From: Clostridiales bacterium
Lineage (GTDB): Bacteria; Bacillota; Clostridia; Christensenellales; CAG-138
Length of the DNA stretch: 10,741 nt
Reading direction: 5' to 3'
Assembly: GCA_012511925.1 (NCBI GenBank)
Contig: JAAZFD010000196.1
Location: 1-10,741 of the forward strand
Both the position numbers and the translations under genes were made by a program. The notes under the pieces are model-generated. The model saw nothing but the letters and a program-made list of their open reading frames with translations. It had not been told where the DNA came from and made no database searches. Below are positions 5,699-10,741 of the stretch, one piece after another; the first letter of the stretch is position 1, and each line of letters begins with the position of its first letter.

Positions 5699-7088
5699 AG
5701 TCGATTAAATTCCTTGTTTTTTCAAATACATCACCGCTACCCAGCGTTATTACTATATCGTTGGGGAGCAATACTTTTGTTAGATAGTCGTTTATGTCGC
5801 TAAACTCTGCTAAGTAATGGGCTGTAACTCCACTGTTATTTATGGCTTCTATCATATCTTTTGCGTGAACAGTGCCATCGTCTTTTTCTCGACCAGGGAA
5901 TATATCGGGGACAAGCACAATATCGGCATCATTAAAGCAATTAACATCTTTAGTGAAAAGCGTTTTTGCCCTTGAATAGCTATTGCATTGAAAAACAACA
6001 TACATCTTGTTATGGGGATATTTTTTTGCGCCACCTAAAACGGCTTTAATTTCTCCGGGGTGGTGTGCGTAATCATGAAAAACCTTTGCGCCTTGCTTTG
6101 TGCCGTAGTACTCAAATCTTCTGCGTGCGAGGGCAAAATCGTGTAGGGCGAGGGCAATATTCTCAAATTTTGCACCCAGCTGCAAAGCGCAAACGCTTGC
6201 TGCAATCGAGTTCATCATATTGTATTCGCCAATAATGTTCAAGGTGATTCTACCAAGGTCAACTCCGTTGTTAATAAGGTTAAATTCCGTATAACCCATT
6301 TCGTTATAAACTATTTTTGCAGGGTAGAAGTCTGCATTATTAAGCCCAAAGCTGATTTTATTGCCCTTGTGTGCATCGAATATCTTTTTTACTCGAAAAT
6401 CATCTGTGTTTGCAATTAAAAGTCCGTTTTCGGGCAGCAGATTCACAAATTTTTCGAATGCAGAAACTATATGCTCTATGTCTTTGAAATAGTTAAGGTG
6501 GTCGTCATCTATGTTGTTCAGAACGATTATATCGGGGCACAGGGAGAGAAAACTTTCAACAAACTCGCAGGCTTCGGTTATGAATGTGTCGTGGCTCCCG
6601 ATTTTTACGCCGCCGCCTAAGAAATCTACAAAGCCGCCAATATGTATTGTGGAATTTAATTTTGAATATTCGTTGATTAACGCTAACATGGAGGTAATTG
6701 TTGTTTTGCCATGACAGCCAGAAATTCCGATAACATTTTTGTAGGTTTGACTGATTGCGCCTAATGCGTCTTTGCGCTCTAATTGGAGAATATTTTGTTC
6801 TCTTGCGTAAACTCTTTCGCAATTATCTTCGGGTATTGCGGCAGAATAAACAAGCAAGTCAGATTTGCCAACATTACTTGCATCATGCCCTATAAAAACC
6901 TGTATGCCCTGCTTTTCTAATGAGTCAACAAAGGGGGTACGCTTAGCATCCGAGCCTTGAACATGGTAGCCCTTGTGCAAAAAAAGCTGGGCTAAGCCGC
7001 TCATAGAGCAGCCACCTATACCCACCAAATGCACCTTCGAAAACTGCGAAAGATTAGTCAAGTTCATTATCTCCGTCTTGCCTTTCAC
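5697..7088 (-). CDS. murC: UDP-N-acetylmuramate--L-alanine ligase
   Basis: This cytoplasmic ATP-dependent ligase adds L-alanine to UDP-MurNAc, the first step of peptidoglycan stem-peptide assembly. The 463 residues show the full Mur ligase order: Rossmann-like UDP-binding start VGIGGCSMSGLA (22-33), ATP-binding loop GISGCHGKTT (121-130), the middle-domain stretch with TEACEF (171-176) and NNIDDDHLNYF (191-201), and the C-terminal domain with HDYAHHPGEI (338-347) and DIFPGREKDDG (395-405). MurC normally has GTHGKT, EADESD and FQPH; here they read GCHGKT, EACEFVES and FQCN (366-369), a divergent form I associate with Clostridia. The first possible start is GTG 7088, only two bases after AAGGAG. 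ATG 7067 gives MNLTNLSQFSKVH, a more usual MurC start, but its GGAG is also close. Either start overlaps the end of the upstream gene (35 or 14 bases), so translational coupling is likely. Confidence 0.93.
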   Translation of the reverse strand: MKGKTEIMNLTNLSQFSKVHLVGIGGCSMSGLAQLFLHKGYHVQGSDAKRTPFVDSLEKQGIQVFIGHDASNVGKSDLLVYSAAIPEDNCERVYAREQNILQLERKDALGAISQTYKNVIGISGCHGKTTITSMLALINEYSKLNSTIHIGGFVDFLGGGVKIGSHDTFITEACEFVESFLSLCPDIIVLNNIDDDHLNYFKDIEHIVSAFEKFVNLLPENGLLIANTDDFRVKKIFDAHKGNKISFGLNNADFYPAKIVYNEMGYTEFNLINNGVDLGRITLNIIGEYNMMNSIAASVCALQLGAKFENIALALHDFALARRRFEYYGTKQGAKVFHDYAHHPGEIKAVLGGAKKYPHNKMYVVFQCNSYSRAKTLFTKDVNCFNDADIVLVPDIFPGREKDDGTVHAKDMIEAINNSGVTAHYLAEFSDINDYLTKVLLPNDIVITLGSGDVFEKTRNLID

Positions 7089-8607
7089 GGCTCCTTTTTG
7101 CTTGCCTGCGCTTTTGGAATAGCTTAATCTTTTCTTGCTTTTCTAAGGTTGCCAATACGATTAAGGCGATTCCTGCAAGTCCTGTAAGAACTGCCAAAAC
7201 ACGCAAAATTCCTACCAAAACATTGCTGACAGCCGAGCCAACTTCAAGCGGCGGAATTTCGGACGTGTGTGCTGGTGTTGTGTTTACCCCAGCAAACTCG
7301 CTTGCCATAATCTGTGTACTGAACTCCCAAGGCTTGCCTGTGGGGTCGTTTGCGGCTAAGAAGAATGTGAGTACCGAGGCTTCACCTGCATACACTGTGA
7401 ATGCTGCACTGTCGGATTCGCCTTGAGCCAAGTCCTTTAACGAGCCTATTACGAAGTCGTTTGCATCTGAAATTACAAGCCCCGTCATGGTTAGTTGCGC
7501 TGTGTTTTCGGCGATAAACTTCAAGGTAATATGCCCCTTGTCTGTTAATGGCTCTACTAACTCTACCTTGAATAGAATTCCAATCAAGGCAGGGTCGGTG
7601 TATTTCCAAAGCGTATATTCATTAGTTGTATAAGAATATTCCTCACCTGTCGCTAATGTTCCTGAAATTACGAAGCTAATCGTTCCTGCAAAATCAGGGC
7701 TTACTGTGTGCTTAATCTCTTTGGTTTCCGCAATTCCTAAATCGAATTTGTTTGCAACCGTTTTGCCTTCGTTGTCTTTAATCTCGATTCCAGTAATCGC
7801 CTTGTTGCCATTATTAGTTAGCTTGATTACAAATTCTGTGCCGTTGTGATTGGTTTCGCCCTGTGTTACGCCTATGTCCATTTGAACTGTAACACGCTCG
7901 ATTTTAATCGATTCACCACGAATTGAGCGGTTGTTGCCCGTCATTCCGATATAAGTAAGCACAGGCGAAGCGATTACCGAGGTCTCGCCCATTTTGAAAG
8001 TATAGGTTTTAACATACTCCTCCCCTGCTCCTAAGGATAGGTTTGAGATTATCATATTGTTTCCTGCAATCTCTTGGTCTTGTAGGTTTATGCCGTTTAC
8101 AGTCATAGAGGAGATATTAGTAATTACGTAGGTAAATTCAACGACACCGTTTTTCTCAACGCTGCGTTTATCGGGAGAATATGAGAACTGCAATAGCTCA
8201 TGGTCGGGTGGAATCGTGGGTGTGGGTTCTGCCTTGTTTACCGTTACACGAATAACATCGCTTTTGAACTCGCCCTCCTCATACCAAGTAAGCATAAAGA
8301 CTATTGTGCTGTTTAGCTGATTTTCCTCGATGTATAAATCGTTAATCATCAAATCCTGTGTTTGATTAGGGGCGATATTAGCGTTTGGCAGATGGTATGT
8401 TCTGCCGTTACCCGAAAGCGATATGCTTGTCATGGGGGCATCTGAATCGTTAGTAACGCTAATTACGATGTTCACAAAACCAGCTTCAGACAATTCTGCC
8501 GGGTCAACCGAATAGCTTATGCTCGCAGCCTGCGATGAAGTAAGGGAAATGGCGGCTAACGCCACCAATCCCAATAAAAATGCTATAGCAAATTTCGCTT
8601 TTCTCAT
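7054..8607 (-). CDS. Surface protein with signal peptide, four Ig-like (CARDB/DUF11-type) repeats and a C-terminal membrane anchor
   Basis: ATG 8607 follows AAAGGAAG with about six bases of spacing. The 517-residue product has a signal peptide (1 to about 28, cleavage near SSQAA). Four repeats share an F/V-x-I-x-V-T-N pattern followed by a turn and a T/N-G-I-x-L-x-D strand: about 44-66, 155-177, 256-279 and 359-383. A membrane helix spans about 459-487. The last 30 residues are a highly charged cytoplasmic tail (KRRQAKRSRERQ, then an acidic end). Such beta-sandwich repeats are common in exported Clostridial proteins; the exact family cannot be fixed by eye. There is no LPXTG, so it is held by the helix. 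It starts 21 bases after ilvE and overlaps murC, so it is the middle gene of one transcription unit. Its presence beside MurC suggests an envelope role, but I do not know the function. Confidence 0.85.
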   Translation of the reverse strand: MRKAKFAIAFLLGLVALAAISLTSSQAASISYSVDPAELSEAGFVNIVISVTNDSDAPMTSISLSGNGRTYHLPNANIAPNQTQDLMINDLYIEENQLNSTIVFMLTWYEEGEFKSDVIRVTVNKAEPTPTIPPDHELLQFSYSPDKRSVEKNGVVEFTYVITNISSMTVNGINLQDQEIAGNNMIISNLSLGAGEEYVKTYTFKMGETSVIASPVLTYIGMTGNNRSIRGESIKIERVTVQMDIGVTQGETNHNGTEFVIKLTNNGNKAITGIEIKDNEGKTVANKFDLGIAETKEIKHTVSPDFAGTISFVISGTLATGEEYSYTTNEYTLWKYTDPALIGILFKVELVEPLTDKGHITLKFIAENTAQLTMTGLVISDANDFVIGSLKDLAQGESDSAAFTVYAGEASVLTFFLAANDPTGKPWEFSTQIMASEFAGVNTTPAHTSEIPPLEVGSAVSNVLVGILRVLAVLTGLAGIALIVLATLEKQEKIKLFQKRRQAKRSRERQDGDNELD

Positions 8608-8628
8608 ATTCTTCCTTTGGGCTTACAG

Positions 8629-9693
8629 TTATACTACGGTTATCCAGCCGAATTTATCTTTAATTCTGCCACGTTGTATGCCTGTAAGCGTATTATATAA
8701 ATTCATTGAAAGCTCGCCAATCTTCCTGTTATTTATTATAACCTGTTCATTTTTATATGCAAGCATTCCCACGGGGGAAATTACAGCAGCAGTACCAGTT
8801 CCGAATGCCTCTGTTAAACGACCGCTCTTACCTGCATCTACAAGCTCTTCAACTGCGATTTTACGCTCTTCAACGGTGATTCCCATATCGCGTGCTAAGG
8901 TTAGAACGCTATCACGAGTGATTCCCGGCAAAATGCTTCCGTTTAGCTTTGCTGTAACAAGTTTGTTGTCGATTAAGAACATCATGTTCATAGCGCCAAC
9001 TTCCTCAACGTACTTCATTTCCTCACCATCAAGCCATAGCACCTGCGAAAAACCCAGTTTAACGGCTTCGTCGCCTGCCTTGATTGATGCGGCATAGTTT
9101 CCGCCAGTTTTAGCTTCGCCTGTGCCGCCACGAACTGCACGAACGTATTTATCCTCAACCTTAATGTTTATGGGGGATAGCCCATCCTTATAATATGCGC
9201 CAGATGGCGAGCAAATAATATAATAAAGGTAATTTGAAGCGGCTTTTACGCCCAATGTCTCATCATTTGCAATCATTGTGGGACGCAAGTAAAGCGAAGA
9301 GCCTTCAGACGAAGGAACCCAATCACGCTCTATGTCAACCAAGGTTTTTATCGCCTTGTAGTTAAAATCGATGTCGATTTCGGGCATACATATTCTTTGT
9401 GCTGAACGGTTTAGGCGCGCGCAATTATCCTTGGCTCTGAACAGTAGAATTTGATTGTCATCTGTTCTGTATGCTTTCATACCCTCAAAAAACTCTTGTG
9501 CGTAGTGCAAAACCGATGATGCAGGGTCAAGCGAAAGTCTATGATAAGGCAGTATTTCAGCATTGTGCCAGCCCTTATCCTTTGTGTAGGTAACCTCAAA
9601 CATATGGTCTGTGAAAAACCTACCAAAGCCTAACGTGCTTTCATCTGTGTACTTTTCCTTTTTCACCTGACTATGCGTTATACGAATATCCAT
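8629..9693 (-). CDS. ilvE: Branched-chain amino acid aminotransferase
   Basis: This PLP enzyme exchanges amino groups between glutamate and the keto acids of leucine, isoleucine and valine, the last step of their synthesis and the first of their breakdown. ATG 9693 has an excellent AGGAGG five bases upstream. The 354 residues match the longer (type II) BCAT class. Visible motifs: LHYAQEFFEGMKAYR (62-76), LNRSAQRICMP (94-104), the GGTGEAKTGGNYA segment (189-201) with the expected catalytic lysine Lys195, the cofactor-contacting YVEEVGAMN (228-236), and the late GTGTAAVISPVG (298-309), which binds cofactor phosphate in this fold. Nothing is missing, so it should be active. It is the first gene of the minus-strand operon with the Ig-like surface protein and murC, and a strong promoter lies directly upstream. 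Confidence 0.96.
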   Translation of the reverse strand: MDIRITHSQVKKEKYTDESTLGFGRFFTDHMFEVTYTKDKGWHNAEILPYHRLSLDPASSVLHYAQEFFEGMKAYRTDDNQILLFRAKDNCARLNRSAQRICMPEIDIDFNYKAIKTLVDIERDWVPSSEGSSLYLRPTMIANDETLGVKAASNYLYYIICSPSGAYYKDGLSPINIKVEDKYVRAVRGGTGEAKTGGNYAASIKAGDEAVKLGFSQVLWLDGEEMKYVEEVGAMNMMFLIDNKLVTAKLNGSILPGITRDSVLTLARDMGITVEERKIAVEELVDAGKSGRLTEAFGTGTAAVISPVGMLAYKNEQVIINNRKIGELSMNLYNTLTGIQRGRIKDKFGWITVV

Positions 9694-9728
9694 ATTATCC
9701 TCCTAAATATTTATAGTTTACCAACTGC

Positions 9729-9758
9729 ACTATAACATATTGAGAGTGTGAATTTCAA
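9729..9758 (-). promoter_or_regulatory. Strong promoter for ilvE and its operon
   Basis: On the minus strand, TTGAAA (9758-9753) and TATAGT (9734-9729) are 18 bases apart; each matches the sigma-A consensus at five of six positions. A TG one base before the -10 gives an extended -10. Transcription should start near 9722, leaving a leader of about 29 bases that carries AGGAGG. That leader is too short for a T-box or leader-peptide attenuator. Confidence 0.72.
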
Positions 9759-9764
9759 TAGATT

Positions 9765-9781
9765 AACGCCTAAAAACGCCT
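9765..9781 (-). promoter_or_regulatory. Direct repeat AGGCGTT-TTT-AGGCGTT upstream of the ilvE -35
   Basis: On the minus strand AGGCGTT occurs twice with exact 10-base periodicity (9781-9775 and 9771-9765), ending six bases before the -35. Repeats one helical turn apart next to a -35 are typical of sites for activators that bind as head-to-tail dimers, such as OmpR/PhoB-type response regulators. No regulator gene is in the window. It is more GC-rich than the AT-rich DNA around it. Confidence 0.45.
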
Positions 9782-9833
9782 GTTTTCCAACATATATTTA
9801 ATGATATACCATATTCAATTTGTGAACATATTA

Positions 9834-10691
9834 TTAGATTGTTTTTGATGCTTCACAGTAGTAACCAAGGCTTTTGAAATGGCTTTTGGCAGAGTTTAAA
9901 ACTGCACTATCCTCAAAAATTCCTACTACAGCAGAGCCGCTACCCGTCATAAAAGCTACCCTTGCGCCCATTCTCAAAAGCTCATTTTTGATGCTTTCAA
10001 TCTCTTTGCATTCTGTTATTGCACTATTCTCTAAGGCATTGAACATATTGAGATAAAGCGTGTTGTAATCATTGTCTTTTATTGTTTTCACAGCGCAATC
10101 AACCCTGTATATATGGCTTGATTTGCTTGAAAGGTTTAGATTTTCAAACAATTCTTTCGTAGAAATTCCACAAGTACCCTTTACTATTAGCAAATTGAAA
10201 TCTAACCTTGGCAATGCTTCCAGCCTTTCACCCTTTCCACTTGCACGTGCACAACCTCCGTTATTGTATATAAGGCAAAACGGAACATCTGCGCCAATAG
10301 CTTCAGCTAATGCAAGCAATTTTTTTTCGTTCAGTGCATTGTAAAGTGCTTGCATTGCCAACAGCACAGCCGCAGCATCGGCTGAAGCACTGCCTAAGCC
10401 TGCTTGAGAGGGAATTGCCTTGTCTATGGTTATTGCTATGCTGTCTGTAATTCCAGTTGATTGCAAATACATAGTTGCCGCCACAAATGCGGTGTTGTTA
10501 TGCGGCAAAGGCTCATTACAGATTACGCTTACTCGCTGTGAAGCGTCTGTCATTCGAGTAACGCAAACGGTATCGTGCAAATCAATTGTGTGCATGATAC
10601 CATCTAATTCGTGATAATTATCTTCTCGTTTATAAAGCACATCGAGTACAAGATTGATTTTTGCGTGTGCTTTTATTGTTATTGATTTCAT
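9834..10691 (-). CDS. ispE: 4-diphosphocytidyl-2-C-methyl-D-erythritol kinase
   Basis: This cytoplasmic GHMP-family kinase phosphorylates CDP-methylerythritol in the MEP route to isopentenyl diphosphate, which feeds undecaprenyl phosphate and other isoprenoids. The 285-residue length is usual for the family. Motifs: AHAKINLVLDVL (8-19) with Lys11, R-E-D-N-Y-H-E-L (22-29, usually R-DGYHEL), the ATP loop IPSQAGLGSASADAAA (93-108, a variant of GLGGGSSDAA), IGADVPF (132-138) with the catalytic Asp135, and the C-terminal GHMP loop MTGSGSAVVGIF (248-259). Key residues are present. The start at ATG 10691 agrees with the N-terminus of known IspE proteins, yet no clear Shine-Dalgarno sequence is near; the best AAGG is about 14 bases away. 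It is separated from ilvE by 140 bases with a promoter, so it is probably not in that operon. Confidence 0.95.
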   Translation of the reverse strand: MKSITIKAHAKINLVLDVLYKREDNYHELDGIMHTIDLHDTVCVTRMTDASQRVSVICNEPLPHNNTAFVAATMYLQSTGITDSIAITIDKAIPSQAGLGSASADAAAVLLAMQALYNALNEKKLLALAEAIGADVPFCLIYNNGGCARASGKGERLEALPRLDFNLLIVKGTCGISTKELFENLNLSSKSSHIYRVDCAVKTIKDNDYNTLYLNMFNALENSAITECKEIESIKNELLRMGARVAFMTGSGSAVVGIFEDSAVLNSAKSHFKSLGYYCEASKTI

Positions 10692-10731
10692 AGAAGCAAA
10701 TACTGCCTTGATACGAACCCAATTGCGCCCT

Positions 10732-10737
10732 TATATA
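10732..10737 (-). promoter_or_regulatory. Possible extended -10 for ispE
   Basis: On the minus strand TGC precedes TATATA, giving an extended -10 (TGnTATATA) about 40 bases before the start codon. The -35 would lie beyond the right edge, so it cannot be confirmed. Confidence 0.25.
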
Positions 10738-10741
10738 GCAC

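Noticed and set aside
9694..9833. T-box riboswitch or attenuator before ilvE
   Set aside because: The strong promoter at 9729-9758 leaves a leader of only about 29 bases, and no T-box core motif or terminator-antiterminator pair is visible.

Overview
The window looks like a chromosomal segment of a low-to-moderate GC Gram-positive bacterium, most likely an uncultured member of the Clostridia (Bacillota). Evidence: purine-rich Shine-Dalgarno sites (AGGAGG-like) before several genes, lipobox lipoproteins, a membrane-anchored Amidase_3 peptidoglycan hydrolase, a divergent MurC of the kind I associate with Clostridia, and IspE of the bacterial MEP pathway. All genes read with the standard code. 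I see no rRNA, tRNA, CRISPR array, transposase or phage gene.

Layout. Left half, all on +: a 1007-residue prepilin-like protein carrying six InlB-type (Flg_new) repeats and a GLUG-like C-terminal region (87-3110); two paralogous small lipoproteins (3226-3672 and 3907-4416); a roughly 400-base gene-poor stretch (4417-4820) with a 45-bp duplicated repeat and a GATAGGCAC tandem array; and a membrane-anchored N-acetylmuramoyl-L-alanine amidase (4821-5657) that appears to be translated without a leader. Right half, all on -: ispE (10691-9834); then a tight cluster of ilvE (9693-8629), a signal-peptide/Ig-like/C-terminal-anchor surface protein (8607-7054) and murC (7088 or 7067 to 5697). The two halves converge at about 5658-5696.

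How the parts may work together. The left half is a cell-surface module: a pilin-type adhesin and two exported lipoproteins. The spaces before the two lipoprotein genes share one modular order (AACAAACTAATT box, GC-rich hairpin with GAAA loop, second CAAACNAATT box, Shine-Dalgarno). Their hairpin arms differ by paired changes, so the RNA structure seems to be kept by selection. The amidase, the Ig-like surface protein and MurC all concern the cell envelope. ilvE starts the right-hand operon from a strong promoter (TTGAAA, 18 bp, extended TATAGT), with a 7-bp direct repeat at exact 10-bp spacing just upstream that could be a regulator site.

The best candidates for something undescribed are the pilin-InlB-GLUG fusion with its lipoprotein pair, and the covarying intergenic hairpins. 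No pilus assembly genes (PilB, PilC or PilD type) lie inside the window, so a pilus role rests on the N-terminal signal alone.
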